A stretch of 64,000 nucleotides of DNA from Collimonas sp. OK412 (GCF_900112135.1 NZ_FOLC01000020.1:1-64000), one strand, 5' to 3'; positions 22,069 to 30,949 are shown, counted from the stretch's first letter. Numbers and translations: made by a program. Notes: generated by a model from the sequence alone, not told the origin.

Positions 22069-22199
22069 GTTTCCAAATCACGATCAAGACGCAGGACGGC
22101 GGCACCAAAACCTACTCCGGCATCGGTGATCGCAATGCGCTGATGGACGCGGCCTACGATGCCGGCGCGCTTGGTGTAACTGTAATGGTGCAGCAATGA
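22065..22199 (+). CDS. very small phage protein
   Basis: A 44-residue protein (MSFQITIKTQDGGTKTYSGI, ending VTVMVQQ) bounded on both sides by ATGA overlaps: its ATG at 22065 overlaps the zinc-finger gene's stop and its TGA at 22197-22199 overlaps the next start. Family not recognised; predicted strands and one helix (DRNALMDAAYDAGALG). The double overlap supports translation. Confidence 0.65.
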   Translation: MSFQITIKTQDGGTKTYSGIGDRNALMDAAYDAGALGVTVMVQQ

Positions 22200-22402
22200 C
22201 GCGAGCCACATTGACCACTTGGTCACTCGCAGGGTGCTTTTTTCTGCTTGTTTTGTCGGCCTATGCAATCAGTAACGACGCCGACAGCTATGCCGCGCCC
22301 ACGCTGAAAGATTTATGCGAAGCGCAGGGCTGGCCCGACGACGAGAACAGCAAGTTGGCGTTTCGCCGCGCTTGCCATACCGAATTGCAGCGCAGCTACT
22401 AA
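22196..22402 (+). CDS. small membrane or exported phage protein
   Basis: A 68-residue protein coupled by ATGA to the gene before it. Residues 7-25 are hydrophobic (TTWSLAGCFFLLVLSAYAI), either a membrane anchor or a signal peptide. The rest (PTLKDLCEAQGWPDDENSKL, ending ELQRSY) has two cysteines. Function not recognised. Confidence 0.6.
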   Translation: MTRATLTTWSLAGCFFLLVLSAYAISNDADSYAAPTLKDLCEAQGWPDDENSKLAFRRACHTELQRSY

Positions 22403-22461
22403 TCGCGCTATTCGCTCCACGACGCCCTGGCGTCACAAATTCACACACTGAGGGCAATCAC

Positions 22462-23475
22462 ATGGAAGTCCAAGACATCATGACGATCGAAAGCGGCACG
22501 ATTGCGCTGCTGAACAAGTCGGAAATCGAACAGCAGGTCACGACCGCACACAAGTTTCCTCGCTCTATCAAGAAGTTTCGCGACGAAGCTATGCAGATGG
22601 TAACTCTGACTGAGAAAGTGGCCGGCGAATGTATCTATTCCCTCCCCCGCGCCGGAAAAACCATCGAAGGCCCGAGCGCCCGCTTTGCTGAGGTGATCGC
22701 GTCAGCATGGGGCAATAGCCGCGCCGGCGCCCGCGTCGTTAGTGATCAGGGCGAGTTTGTCACCACGCAAGGTGTATTCCACGACCTGGAGAAAAACGTA
22801 GCCATCACCTACGAGGTGCAGCGGCGTATTACAGACAGCCGCGGGAAGCGCTATAACGCTGACATGATCGGCGTCACGGCGAACGCGGCCTGCTCAATCG
22901 CGCTTCGGAATGCCATCTTAAAGGGCGTACCGAAGGCATTCTGGGCTGATATGTACGACGCGGCGCGCGCCACTGTCATGGGGGACTTCAAGACCCTGGC
23001 GAATCGGCGCGCGGACGCGATCAAAGCGTTTCAGTCCTATGGCGTGACGCAAGAACAGATCTGCTCAACCCTGGGCGTTTCTGGCACTGACGATATTGGC
23101 CTTGAAAAGCTCGTTACCTTGCGTGGCATTCTGACGGCTATTAAAGAAGGTGACACAACGCCGGAACAAGCTTTCGCGAACGCGGACCTTCCGGCCGCGC
23201 CGCCGAAGATGCCGCAATCGAAGTCAGCAAAGGCGGTAGAACCGGCCAAAGCACCCGAAAGCATTGCGCCGCCAAAAACTGACGAACTGCCACTGCAGGA
23301 GCCGAAGGACGAATCGCCGCTTTCCGAAGCGCAATTCGACTATCTCAAGATGAAGCTGGAAACCGCAGCCCTGAGCTCGACTGATATTCAGAGACAGTTC
23401 GGCTTTGCCATGGCTGATATCACGAACGCCAACTTCAATGACGTTCTGACCTGGATCAAGAATCCGGCGGCCTGA
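22462..23475 (+). CDS. conserved phage protein of the recombination module
   Basis: A 337-residue protein; the ATG at 22462 follows GAGGG and gives the family-like start MEVQDIMTIESGTIALLNKS. Residues 1-215 look conserved (FPRSIKKFRDEAMQMVTLTE, YSLPRAGKTIEGPSARFAEV, VTANAACSIALRNAILKGVP); the N-terminal half is followed by a helical region with GVTQEQICSTLGVSGTDDIG, then a Pro/Ala/Lys-rich linker and a C-terminal helix. The family is common next to PD-(D/E)XK exonucleases in Burkholderiales phages, in the place of a single-strand annealing or recombination partner. I cannot name the activity. Its stop overlaps the nuclease start. Confidence 0.75.
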   Translation: MEVQDIMTIESGTIALLNKSEIEQQVTTAHKFPRSIKKFRDEAMQMVTLTEKVAGECIYSLPRAGKTIEGPSARFAEVIASAWGNSRAGARVVSDQGEFVTTQGVFHDLEKNVAITYEVQRRITDSRGKRYNADMIGVTANAACSIALRNAILKGVPKAFWADMYDAARATVMGDFKTLANRRADAIKAFQSYGVTQEQICSTLGVSGTDDIGLEKLVTLRGILTAIKEGDTTPEQAFANADLPAAPPKMPQSKSAKAVEPAKAPESIAPPKTDELPLQEPKDESPLSEAQFDYLKMKLETAALSSTDIQRQFGFAMADITNANFNDVLTWIKNPAA

Positions 23476-24056
23476 TGCTTACTTTCGACGAACCAAGCCA
23501 CGTATATCGCTGGCACGGCGAAGTTGTGCCCAGCGTGACGCAGATCCTCAGCCCTCTCGTGAATTACGCGATGGTGCCGCCCGAAGCATTGGAGCGCGCT
23601 CGACTGCTGGGGCAGGCAGTCCACCGCATGACCGAGTTGCACGACCTGGACGATCTTGACGAGGACAGCCTGACACCGGAAATGCTGCCTTACTTGGCCG
23701 GCTGGAAGAAATTTCGCGGCGATACCGGCTTTGTTCCCGACACCATCGAGAAGCGCATGTATCACCCACTCCACGGCTATTGCGGCACGTCCGACCGCAC
23801 AGGCTCAGTCCGTGGCCGGCGTGCTGTCCTCGACATCAAGAAAATGATGACGCTGGGGCCGGTGATCGGTCCCCAGCTCGCCGCCTACCAGGCGACACAC
23901 AACTTGGAAGGCGCGGCAATCGTGGACCGCTACGCCTTGGGATTGCGCCCCGATGGGACTTACCGGCTGGTTCCCTATACGGACCCAACAGATTTTGCAG
24001 CATTTATATCACTTTTAACATTACGGAAATGGAAAGACAAACATGGAATTAGTTGA
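23475..24056 (+). CDS. PD-(D/E)XK-type phage exonuclease
   Basis: A 193-residue protein. Landmarks of the RecB/Cas4-like nuclease fold: SVTQILSPLV, the helix LLGQAVHRMTELHD (GxxVH), YCGTSDRTGSVRGRRAVLDI followed by KK (the D-x-K core, about residues 103-123) and PQLAAYQATHNLEG (the Q-x3-Y motif). It probably trims double-stranded phage DNA ends for annealing, as lambda Exo does. It starts at the preceding gene's stop and overlaps the next gene by 14 bases. Confidence 0.85.
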   Translation: MLTFDEPSHVYRWHGEVVPSVTQILSPLVNYAMVPPEALERARLLGQAVHRMTELHDLDDLDEDSLTPEMLPYLAGWKKFRGDTGFVPDTIEKRMYHPLHGYCGTSDRTGSVRGRRAVLDIKKMMTLGPVIGPQLAAYQATHNLEGAAIVDRYALGLRPDGTYRLVPYTDPTDFAAFISLLTLRKWKDKHGIS

Positions 24057-24921
24057 AGAAATCCGTCCCGCCGCCCTACCCGCTCTGCCTCAGAAGGCAG
24101 CATTGGAAAAGGTCGCCGATAGCGTGAATGCCGTCGCGAATTCAATCACGATCAATTCGCCGGCCATGTATGAGATTGCAGTCGAAGAGCTTACGGACCT
24201 GCAGCGCAAAGTTGACGACTTGACTGAGCAGCGCTTCAAGATCACCCGTCCGATGGATACATCGAAGAAGGAAGTCATGGATCTGTTCCGTGGTCCGATT
24301 GAACGCTGCGAAGTCGGTATCGCGTTTCTGAAGAAGCTCATGCTTGACTACGTGACAGCAGAGAGGAAAAGAGCTGCAGAAGCCCAGCGCATCGCCGACG
24401 AACAGGCCCGCCAAGAGCGTTTGCGCCTGGAGAATGAAGCGCGCGACCAGCAAGCGGCGGCAGATCAGAAGGTTCGTGAAGCCCAGGCCGCAGCAGAAAA
24501 AGCGGCAGCTGCTACCAAGGCCGCCGAAGAAGCTACCGCAGCCGGCGATATCGAGGCAGCAAACAAGGCCAGCGCAGAAGCACTCGCCGCCAACCAGGTG
24601 CAAGCAGCGGCTCACGCAGATGCCCAAGTAGCCCATGCACGCGTCACACTGAACCAGACAATTGCCAGCGTAATGACCGCGCCAGTCGTCGCCAGCGCGG
24701 CACCAAAGATTTCCGGCGTGTCGACTTCAGAGCGCTGGACCGCCGAAGTCACCGACCTACTGACGCTGGTCAAGTTTGTGGCGGCCAATCCCCAATACAT
24801 CACATTCCTGCAAGCGAACATGACACCGATCAAGCAGATGGCGACCTCGCTGAAAGCGAACATGAAGATTGACGGCGTTCGCGCATTCCCGCAGGCCGGC
24901 ATCACTGCCCGCCGCAAGTAA
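24043..24921 (+). CDS. coiled-coil phage protein
   Basis: A 292-residue protein. A conserved N-terminal third (residues 1-105, IEVEELTDLQRKV-like, then DDLTEQRFKITRPMDTSKKE) precedes a long Ala/Glu/Lys/Gln-rich coiled coil (about 105-205). A C-terminal domain follows (VSTSERWTAEVTDLLTLVKF, ending FPQAGITARRK). This N-domain, coiled coil, C-domain layout is frequent beside phage exonucleases in Burkholderiales; a structural or annealing-partner role is plausible but unproven. The initial 14 bases overlap the nuclease gene. Confidence 0.75.
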   Translation: MELVEEIRPAALPALPQKAALEKVADSVNAVANSITINSPAMYEIAVEELTDLQRKVDDLTEQRFKITRPMDTSKKEVMDLFRGPIERCEVGIAFLKKLMLDYVTAERKRAAEAQRIADEQARQERLRLENEARDQQAAADQKVREAQAAAEKAAAATKAAEEATAAGDIEAANKASAEALAANQVQAAAHADAQVAHARVTLNQTIASVMTAPVVASAAPKISGVSTSERWTAEVTDLLTLVKFVAANPQYITFLQANMTPIKQMATSLKANMKIDGVRAFPQAGITARRK

Positions 24922-24944
24922 TCCAACTTAATTAGGAACACATC

Positions 24945-25295
24945 ATGACCGACACGAGGATAGACCACTTCAGCGATGAAGCCGCTCAGAAAGCTCTCGA
25001 TTTCCTGCGTTTTCAGGCGGGTGAAGCCGCGATCTCCCGCGCCAATCGTATCTACATGGAAGAATTTCGGAAGACGATCAAGGCCAACTGCATGGCCGCC
25101 AGTTCCGAGAAGACCCTCACAGCCCAAGAGCGTGACGCCTACTCCAGCCCCGAATATATCGCCCACCTGGAGGCCATGCGCGCCGCGATTGAACTGGATG
25201 AGGTTCATCGCTGGAAGATGGTCGCCGCGCAGGCAACGATTGAAGCATGGCGCACGCATCAAGCGAACCGCCGCGGCGAACAGAAGATGCAGTAA
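24945..25295 (+). CDS. phage hypothetical protein
   Basis: A 116-residue hydrophilic helical protein (FSDEAAQKALDFLRFQAGEA, then LEAMRAAIELDEVHRWKMVA), with one cysteine and no known motif. It is preceded by TTAGGAACACATC, a modest binding site. It is part of the rightward module; function unknown. Confidence 0.7.
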   Translation: MTDTRIDHFSDEAAQKALDFLRFQAGEAAISRANRIYMEEFRKTIKANCMAASSEKTLTAQERDAYSSPEYIAHLEAMRAAIELDEVHRWKMVAAQATIEAWRTHQANRRGEQKMQ

Positions 25296-25341
25296 CCGAA
25301 CCGATTTTTCCAATTCAAAAAATCTACTTACAAGGACCACA

Positions 25342-25578
25342 ATGAAAACCAACGAATCAATCAATTCCGTCGCTCACATGCTAGATGTCGTGCTTCAACA
25401 GCAAAACCTGAAGAACGACGCCGCTCTGTGCCGCGCTCTTGAAATCACCCCGCCCACCATCAGCAAAATTCGTAATGGTGTCCAGCCACTCGGCTTCATG
25501 CTGCTGGTGAAACTGCACGAGTTTACCGGCATGTCCACCAAGGAAATCAAAGCGCTCGCCGGCATTGCGTCCGAATGA
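25342..25578 (+). CDS. XRE-like helix-turn-helix phage protein
   Basis: A 78-residue protein; ATG at 25342 with AAGGACC upstream. The helix-turn-helix is DAALCRALEITPPTISKIRN, followed by VQPLGFMLLVKLHEFTGMS. It may regulate the recombination/integration genes, but no target can be read. Confidence 0.75.
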   Translation: MKTNESINSVAHMLDVVLQQQNLKNDAALCRALEITPPTISKIRNGVQPLGFMLLVKLHEFTGMSTKEIKALAGIASE

Positions 25579-25598
25579 CCTGACTATCAAGGACAAAT

Positions 25599-26507
25599 AT
25601 GACAGAAAACATATTAGGTGCCGTCTCGCTTAAGGTATTGGCCGAGCGCAAAATCGACGGCGTCCAAAAAACTACCCGTTTCCAGGTTGATCCACGCATC
25701 ATTGAAATTGAACCTGGATTCAATGGTCGCCCAATCGATCAAGAGCATGTCGATTCGATCAAGGCATCAATCAAGGCCGGTGCTGAACTGGATGCGTTGG
25801 TTGTTCGTGTCGAAGACGGCCGAATCATTCTGGTTGACGGCCACCATCGCCTGACAGCAATCCTGCAGCTGATCGCCGAGGGCTTAGAAATATTGAGGAT
25901 CGATGCGCGTCAGTTTCGTGGCAATGACGCCGAGCGCATTGCGCATATGCTCACCAGTGCGCAGGGGAAGCCACTCACTCCTCTGGAACAAGGTTTGCAG
26001 TATCGAAAACTGGTTGGATTCGGCTGGACCAATCAAGAAGTGGCGTCAAAGGTTGGCAAATCCGCGAACTACGTTTCGCAGATGCTGACGCTGGCGGAAT
26101 CCAACAGCGACGTGCAAGGCATGGTGGCGCGCAAAGAGGTTGCCGCCCATGTCGCTCTTGAGGTCGTAAAAAAGCATGGCAGCGGAGCTGGCAAAGTGCT
26201 TGCGGGACATTTAGAGACAGCCAGATCCGTAGGTAAAACCAAGGTAACAAAAAAGACGGTAACGCCTACAGAGCAACCCGCGCCGCGACCAATTTACGGC
26301 GACCTACTGGATACACAGCGACTTGACTACCTGATCGATCAAAAAGCCGTTGTCTTCCATGGCGGGAAAACAGTGTCTGGCGATGCCAAAATTGGCTTCT
26401 GGCTCTTGTGGCCGAATATTGACGAAACCCAGCCCGGTGTTTTTGAGAACTCTCGCGCAGCAATCGATGCAGCAATGCTAGTGCCAGACCATCAGGTGTC
26501 CGAATAA
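25599..26507 (+). CDS. ParB-like nuclease/partition-domain protein
   Basis: A 302-residue protein. The ParB N-terminal domain is at about residues 25-115: QVDPRIIEIEPGFNGRPIDQ, ALVVRVEDGRIILVDGHHRL (the ligand pocket GHHR-type box). The KorB/Spo0J-like helix-turn-helix follows at about 135-190 (PLEQGLQYRKLVGFGWTNQE, ANYVSQMLTLAE). The C-terminus is Lys/Thr-rich then a distinct small domain (YGDLLDTQRLDYLIDQKAVV). Whether it acts in partition, regulation or recombination in this prophage is unknown; no ParA is present. It overlaps the next start. Confidence 0.8.
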   Translation: MTENILGAVSLKVLAERKIDGVQKTTRFQVDPRIIEIEPGFNGRPIDQEHVDSIKASIKAGAELDALVVRVEDGRIILVDGHHRLTAILQLIAEGLEILRIDARQFRGNDAERIAHMLTSAQGKPLTPLEQGLQYRKLVGFGWTNQEVASKVGKSANYVSQMLTLAESNSDVQGMVARKEVAAHVALEVVKKHGSGAGKVLAGHLETARSVGKTKVTKKTVTPTEQPAPRPIYGDLLDTQRLDYLIDQKAVVFHGGKTVSGDAKIGFWLLWPNIDETQPGVFENSRAAIDAAMLVPDHQVSE

Positions 26508-26758
26508 TGGGTTACGTTAATCCTCTTCTCGATCTTCCCGCTGGAAAGGAATTGCAGAAGCTCCCGCGGGAAGATCGAATGCGGATCGCAGTTATTATGC
26601 GCGACCTTCGCAAGCAGGCCAACACAGAGGCAGAGAAATCATGGGTTCGCCGCAAAGGACCAATGGCCGCATATTGGCGCGCGGTATCTACCTATGCCCG
26701 CCATGTTGCGCACGCCCTTGAACAAAAAAATAGCATGGAGAAAAAATGCGAGATATAG
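26507..26758 (+). CDS. phage hypothetical protein
   Basis: An 83-residue basic protein (LPREDRMRIAVIMRDLRKQA, RRKGPMAAYWRAVSTYARH), helical, without known motif. It begins at the stop of the ParB-like gene and overlaps the excisionase by 13 bases, so it is coupled on both sides. Confidence 0.65.
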   Translation: MGYVNPLLDLPAGKELQKLPREDRMRIAVIMRDLRKQANTEAEKSWVRRKGPMAAYWRAVSTYARHVAHALEQKNSMEKKCEI

Positions 26759-26952
26759 CAGTTCAAATTCAGTGGGTTCTAATTCCAGTTTTCAGTACGC
26801 TAACTGGCTACACCGAAAAAGCCGTCAGGCGCAAGATTGAAGACGGCATTTGGATCCAAGGCAAGCATTACCAAAAAGCCCCAGACGGGCATATCACTAT
26901 GAACATGCAAGGATATTACAAATGGGTAGAAGGCGACAAAGCAGCGGCGTAG
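26746..26952 (+). CDS. xis: excisionase
   Basis: A 68-residue DNA-architectural protein. VLIPVFSTLTGYTEKAVRRK is the winged-helix recognition start of the lambda/P22-type excisionase family, and IQGKHYQKAPDGHITMNMQ is the usual wing. It should steer the adjacent integrase toward excision. It ends 31 bases inside the integrase gene, the standard tight coupling. Confidence 0.82.
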   Translation: MRDIAVQIQWVLIPVFSTLTGYTEKAVRRKIEDGIWIQGKHYQKAPDGHITMNMQGYYKWVEGDKAAA

Positions 26953-28100
26953 AAATTCGGGAAGTCAGTATCCGAATCGTATTTTCGCATCAAGGAAAGC
27001 AGCAAAAGGAAACGCTTTATCTTGACAACGATCCATTACCGCCAACGCCGGCCAATGTGAAGTACGCCACTCGGATCGCTGCTGAGGTAAAGGATAAAAT
27101 TCGAACCGGTCTATTCGACTACGCAGCGTATTTCCCGCACTCTCCAAAAGCACTCGTCAATCAAGGCGGGAGCGTCGGCGAATTTATGGACAAATGGTAT
27201 GCACAACTTGAGCTAAAGCCTTCCACAATATCGGAATATAGGCGGACAAAAGATAATTTTTGGAAACCCAAGCTGGGGCACTTACCGCTAAAGTCCGTAA
27301 GGCATTCCGATATCACCAAAGCTCTAAAGGAAGGAACATGGAAAAGTAATAGGACGCGCAACAACATCCTTTACATACTAAGTAGCGCCTTCAACCTTGC
27401 CGTGGCAGACGGTTTGATTGCGAGTAATCCCTGCAATACCATCGCAAGTGCCTCGTGGCAGAAGAAGAAACCTGATCCTTTCAGTCTGATCGAGGCGAAC
27501 AAAATCATCACTAGCTTGGCTGAAAGCTACCCGCAGCAAGTCTACAATTTCTATGATTTCATGTTTTTCAGCGGCCTGCGAACAGGTGAAGGTATCGGAC
27601 TTGAATGGAAGGATGTCGACCTCAACAACAGAACCATTGTCGTCAAACAGGCATTCGTCCGCGGCGAAATGGTGGACACCAAGACGTCCAGAGAGCGGAC
27701 CGTTAATTTGACGACTCGTGCCTTCCAGGCACTGAAGCGTCAAAAGGCATGGACATACTTAGACGAAAGCGGTCGAGTCTTCCATAACCCGAACACAAAT
27801 AAGCCCTGGGCCAAGGAGCAAAATATCAGGGAGCCTTATTGGAATCCGACCTTGAAATTGCTAGGAATACGCCGTCGGCGTCCATATTGCACCAGGGCGA
27901 CATATGCAACAGTGGGATTGATGGCTGGCGCGCGACCAGCATACATGGCCGCACAACTAGGGCATAGTCTGGACGTGTTCTACAGGGATTATGCAAAGTG
28001 GATTAGTCATCAGGACGATGACAGGGAAATGATCAAAATCGAAGCTCAGATTAATGAAAATATCCCTGAACTATCCCTGAGATTTTCACGACCGGCCTAA
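26922..28100 (+). CDS. int: tyrosine-type site-specific integrase
   Basis: A 392-residue recombinase; the ATG at 26922 (GRRRQSSGVEIREV) overlaps the excisionase end. Arm-binding and core-binding parts precede the catalytic domain (about residues 190-375). Catalytic residues: arginine I in FSGLRTGEGIG, the lysine in DTKTSRERTV, box II with YCTRATYATVGL (arginine II present, the usual first histidine replaced by tyrosine), histidine in QLGHSLDVF and the tyrosine in FYRDYAKW. Stop is 24 bases from tRNA-Val, whose 3' end is the likely target. Confidence 0.92.
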   Translation: MGRRRQSSGVEIREVSIRIVFSHQGKQQKETLYLDNDPLPPTPANVKYATRIAAEVKDKIRTGLFDYAAYFPHSPKALVNQGGSVGEFMDKWYAQLELKPSTISEYRRTKDNFWKPKLGHLPLKSVRHSDITKALKEGTWKSNRTRNNILYILSSAFNLAVADGLIASNPCNTIASASWQKKKPDPFSLIEANKIITSLAESYPQQVYNFYDFMFFSGLRTGEGIGLEWKDVDLNNRTIVVKQAFVRGEMVDTKTSRERTVNLTTRAFQALKRQKAWTYLDESGRVFHNPNTNKPWAKEQNIREPYWNPTLKLLGIRRRRPYCTRATYATVGLMAGARPAYMAAQLGHSLDVFYRDYAKWISHQDDDREMIKIEAQINENIPELSLRFSRPA

Positions 28101-28124
28101 CGTATTGATTTAAAACAGGAATTC

Positions 28125-28199
28125 TGGTGGGAAGTACAAGTTTCGAACTTGTGACCTATCGCGTGTGAGGCGATCGCTCTACCCCTGAGCTAACCTCCC
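28125..28199 (-). tRNA. tRNA-Val (anticodon CAC)
   Basis: The minus strand folds as a complete 75-nt tRNA with encoded CCA. Acceptor GGGAGGT pairs with ACTTCCC (one G-U), D-arm AGCTCAGGGGTAGAGC, anticodon stem ATCGC/GCGAT with loop CTCACAC (anticodon CAC, valine), T-arm with TTCGAAA. Its 3' end faces the integrase, 24 bases away, so it is the probable attachment site of the prophage; the copy at the other end was not found with certainty. Confidence 0.95.
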
Positions 28200-28290
28200 G
28201 GAGAGGCCGCTATTATGACATAGAATTTCCAGTAAATAAAGCAGGCGCCGCGATGATGCAACACATTTCCCGGCCCCTGCTCCGCCAGCC

Positions 28291-30558
28291 TTATTGGCGC
28301 TTGGCTTCCAGCACTCCTTTTACCTCGCGGATCACGGCCAACGCCTTCTGCAGCTGGGCGGTGGACGCGATTTCGGCGGTGAACGCCATCCGCGCGTGCG
28401 CCTTGGCGCTTTGGGTGCTGACGCCGATGACGTTGATTTTTTCGCGCAGGAACACTTCCGAAATATCCCGCAGCAAGCCCTGGCGGTCGCTGGCCAGCAC
28501 GAAAATATCGACCGGATAAACGGTTTCCGCTTCCGGCGCGCCCCAGGTGGTCTGGATCACGCGTTCCGGCGCCTTGATGCGCATCTCGGCGAAATTCTTG
28601 CAGTTTTCACGATGGATGGAAACGCCTTTGCCGCGCGTGATGAAGCCGACCACCGGGTCCGGCGGCGCCGGTTTGCAGCACTTGGCCAGCTGCGTCATCA
28701 AGCCGTCGGTGCCCACTACCAGCACCCCTGACCTGCCGCCGTGCGCCACGCTGGAAGCGCGGCTCTTGCGGGTGATCGCGGCTTCTTCCAGTTCGCTGCT
28801 ATGCTCGGCCAGCTTGGCGCCAGGATCGTCGTGCAGGGCTTGCTCAACATGGCGCAGGCTGAATTCGTCCTTGCCCAGCGCCAGCAGCAGGTCTTCCAGC
28901 TTGGCGAATTCAAGCTTGCGCGCCAGCTCTTCCAGGTTGACCGCGGTCTTGCCTTCGCGCTGCAAGGTCTTGTCGAGCAGGCTGCGGCCGGTGGCCAGGG
29001 TTTCCTGCTGTTCGATGGCGTTGAACCAGGCGCGCACCTTGGAGCGGGTACGCGCGCTGGCGGCGTAACCCGGCGTCAGCCAGTCGCGCGAGGGGCCGGA
29101 CCCGCCGGGCGCGTTCTTGGCGGTGATGATCTCCACTGTCTGGCCATTCTTCAACGGCGTATTCAGCGGCACCATGCTGCCGTCCACCCGCGCGCCGCGG
29201 CAGCGATGGCCGACGTCGGTATGCAGGTAGTAGGCAAAATCGATGGGCGTGGCGCCGCTCGGCAGTTCGATCACACGCGCCTGCGGGGTCAGCACGTAGA
29301 TGTGGTCGTTGAGCGTGGCTTGCTTGAGCTTTTCCAGCCATTCGCGGCGGCTGTCCTCTTGCTCGACAACGGCATCCACCACTTCGCTTTTCCAGGCCAG
29401 CAGCTGGCGCAGCCAGGCGATCTTTTCGTCGTATTTCTGGGCAGAGAAATTGGAACCGCCGGCTTCCTTGTAGCGCCAGTGGGCGGCGACCCCGTATTCG
29501 GCGAAATGGTGCATTTCGTTGGTGCGGATCTGTACTTCCAGGGCCCGGTCGTCGTCGGCCAGCACCACCGTGTGCAAGGACTGGTAACCGTTCTGCTTGG
29601 GCCGCGAGATGTAGTCGTCGAATTCTTTCGGGATCGGGATCCAGATATTGTGGACGATGCCCAGCACCGTGTAGCAAGTCTTGACGTCGTCGACGATCAC
29701 GCGGAAAGCGCGCACGTCGTACAGCTCGGAAAAATCGAGCTCCTTGCCTTGCATCTTGTTCCAGATGCTGTAGATGTGTTTCGGCCGGCCCGATACTTCG
29801 GCTTTGATGTCGGCCGCCGCCAGTTCGCTGCGCAGGCGCGTGATGGCGGCGTCGACAAAACCTTCGCGCTCGATGCGCCGCTCTTCCAGCATCTTGGCGA
29901 TGCGTTTGTAGGTGACCGGATCGATGAAGCGGAACGACAGGTCTTCCAGCTCCCACTTGAGCTGCCAGATCCCGAGCCGGTTGGCCAGCGGCGCATACAG
30001 GTCCAGGGTCTCGCGCGCATACTGGCTGGTGCGCTCGTTTTCCATCTTGTGTTCGGCGAAATAACGCAGCGCAGTCACGCGCGAAGCCAGCCGCACCAGC
30101 ACCACGCGCATGTCGGTCGCCATCGCCAGCAGCATCTTGCGCAAGGTTTCCACCTGGCTGGCAGCCTGCTGGGCGGCGTTCTTGCCGCGCATGACTTCCT
30201 GCGGCAAGCCGAAGGTAAAGCCGTGCAGCCGCATCAGCTGGCGGATGCCGCCGACCAGGTCGGAGATCTCCTTGCCGAAGCGCTGTTCGATGGTATCGGC
30301 GTAACTGGCGTCGAGCAAAGGCAGCTCGAACAGCAGTCCGGCGATGCGGGTTTCGACATCGGTATCGAGCAGCGCCAGGATGCTGGTCACGCCTTGCGAG
30401 AAATCGAGCGTGCTCTGGCCGGTGGTGATGACATTGTCGGCGTACAGCGGCTCGACGAACGCCAGCGCGTCGAGCACGCGCGCGCTATCCTCGGCACTCA
30501 AGCCGGCGGTGCACAGCTGGATTTGCGTAGCGCGTTGTGTTGCAGTGAGCGAAACCAT
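28291..30558 (-). CDS. relA: RelA, (p)ppGpp synthetase
   Basis: A 755-residue ribosome-associated synthetase of the stringent response, making pppGpp from ATP and GTP. The N-terminal HD region has lost the catalytic HD pair (AGLLFELPLLDAS where hydrolases have HDxxED), so the hydrolase is inactive. The synthetase has LYDVRAFRVIVDD and EFDDYISRPKQNGYQSLHTV; the EFDD motif marks monofunctional RelA rather than SpoT. C-terminal TGS (VLTPQARVIELPSGATPIDF), a Cys-containing zinc region (CCKPAPPDPVVGF) and ACT domain (VDIFVLASDRQGLLRDISEV) sense uncharged tRNA on the ribosome. Length normal. Confidence 0.97.
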   Translation of the reverse strand: MVSLTATQRATQIQLCTAGLSAEDSARVLDALAFVEPLYADNVITTGQSTLDFSQGVTSILALLDTDVETRIAGLLFELPLLDASYADTIEQRFGKEISDLVGGIRQLMRLHGFTFGLPQEVMRGKNAAQQAASQVETLRKMLLAMATDMRVVLVRLASRVTALRYFAEHKMENERTSQYARETLDLYAPLANRLGIWQLKWELEDLSFRFIDPVTYKRIAKMLEERRIEREGFVDAAITRLRSELAAADIKAEVSGRPKHIYSIWNKMQGKELDFSELYDVRAFRVIVDDVKTCYTVLGIVHNIWIPIPKEFDDYISRPKQNGYQSLHTVVLADDDRALEVQIRTNEMHHFAEYGVAAHWRYKEAGGSNFSAQKYDEKIAWLRQLLAWKSEVVDAVVEQEDSRREWLEKLKQATLNDHIYVLTPQARVIELPSGATPIDFAYYLHTDVGHRCRGARVDGSMVPLNTPLKNGQTVEIITAKNAPGGSGPSRDWLTPGYAASARTRSKVRAWFNAIEQQETLATGRSLLDKTLQREGKTAVNLEELARKLEFAKLEDLLLALGKDEFSLRHVEQALHDDPGAKLAEHSSELEEAAITRKSRASSVAHGGRSGVLVVGTDGLMTQLAKCCKPAPPDPVVGFITRGKGVSIHRENCKNFAEMRIKAPERVIQTTWGAPEAETVYPVDIFVLASDRQGLLRDISEVFLREKINVIGVSTQSAKAHARMAFTAEIASTAQLQKALAVIREVKGVLEAKRQ

Positions 30559-30568
30559 GCTTACATCT

Positions 30569-30919
30569 TTATTTTTGTGCTGCGACCACGATAATTTCTA
30601 TCAGGATTTCCGAACGCGCCAGCTTGGCTTCCACCGTTGCCCGCGGCGGTGCGTTGTCGGCCGAAACCCAGCTGTCCCAGACCGCATTCATGCCATCGAA
30701 ATCCTTGACGTCGGCCAGGTAGATCTGGCAGGACAGGATGTGATGCTTGTCGCTGCCGGCTTCGGCCAGCAGGCGGTCGATATGGCCGAGCGATTCGCGC
30801 GTCTGGCCCTCGATGTTCTGGGTGGTGTCTTCGGCCAGCTGGCCGGCCAGGTAGACCGTGCCGTTATGGATGGCGACTTCCGAAAGTCTCTTGCCGACGT
30901 GCAGGCGCTGGATAGTCAT
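30569..30919 (-). CDS. RidA family protein (Rid/YjgF/UK114)
   Basis: A 116-residue protein; ATG at 30919 with GAGGAGA upstream. Family features are LYLAGQLAED-like near 25-35 (VYLAGQLAEDTTQNIEGQTR), SCQIYLADVKDFDGMNAVWD and the end PPRATVEAKLARSEILIEI. The conserved arginine (ATVEAKL, preceded by R) needed for hydrolysing reactive enamine/imine intermediates is present. It lies 10 bp upstream of relA and 30 bp downstream of the hydrolase, probably one leftward operon. Confidence 0.9.
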   Translation of the reverse strand: MTIQRLHVGKRLSEVAIHNGTVYLAGQLAEDTTQNIEGQTRESLGHIDRLLAEAGSDKHHILSCQIYLADVKDFDGMNAVWDSWVSADNAPPRATVEAKLARSEILIEIIVVAAQK

Positions 30920-30949
30920 ATTTCGTCTCCTCAATTGAACATTAACAAA

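Noticed and set aside
28741-30594. Very long open frame opposite relA
   Set aside because: It is the antisense of a GC-rich gene with strong codon bias; residues are low-complexity (many H, Q, A, G) and match nothing.
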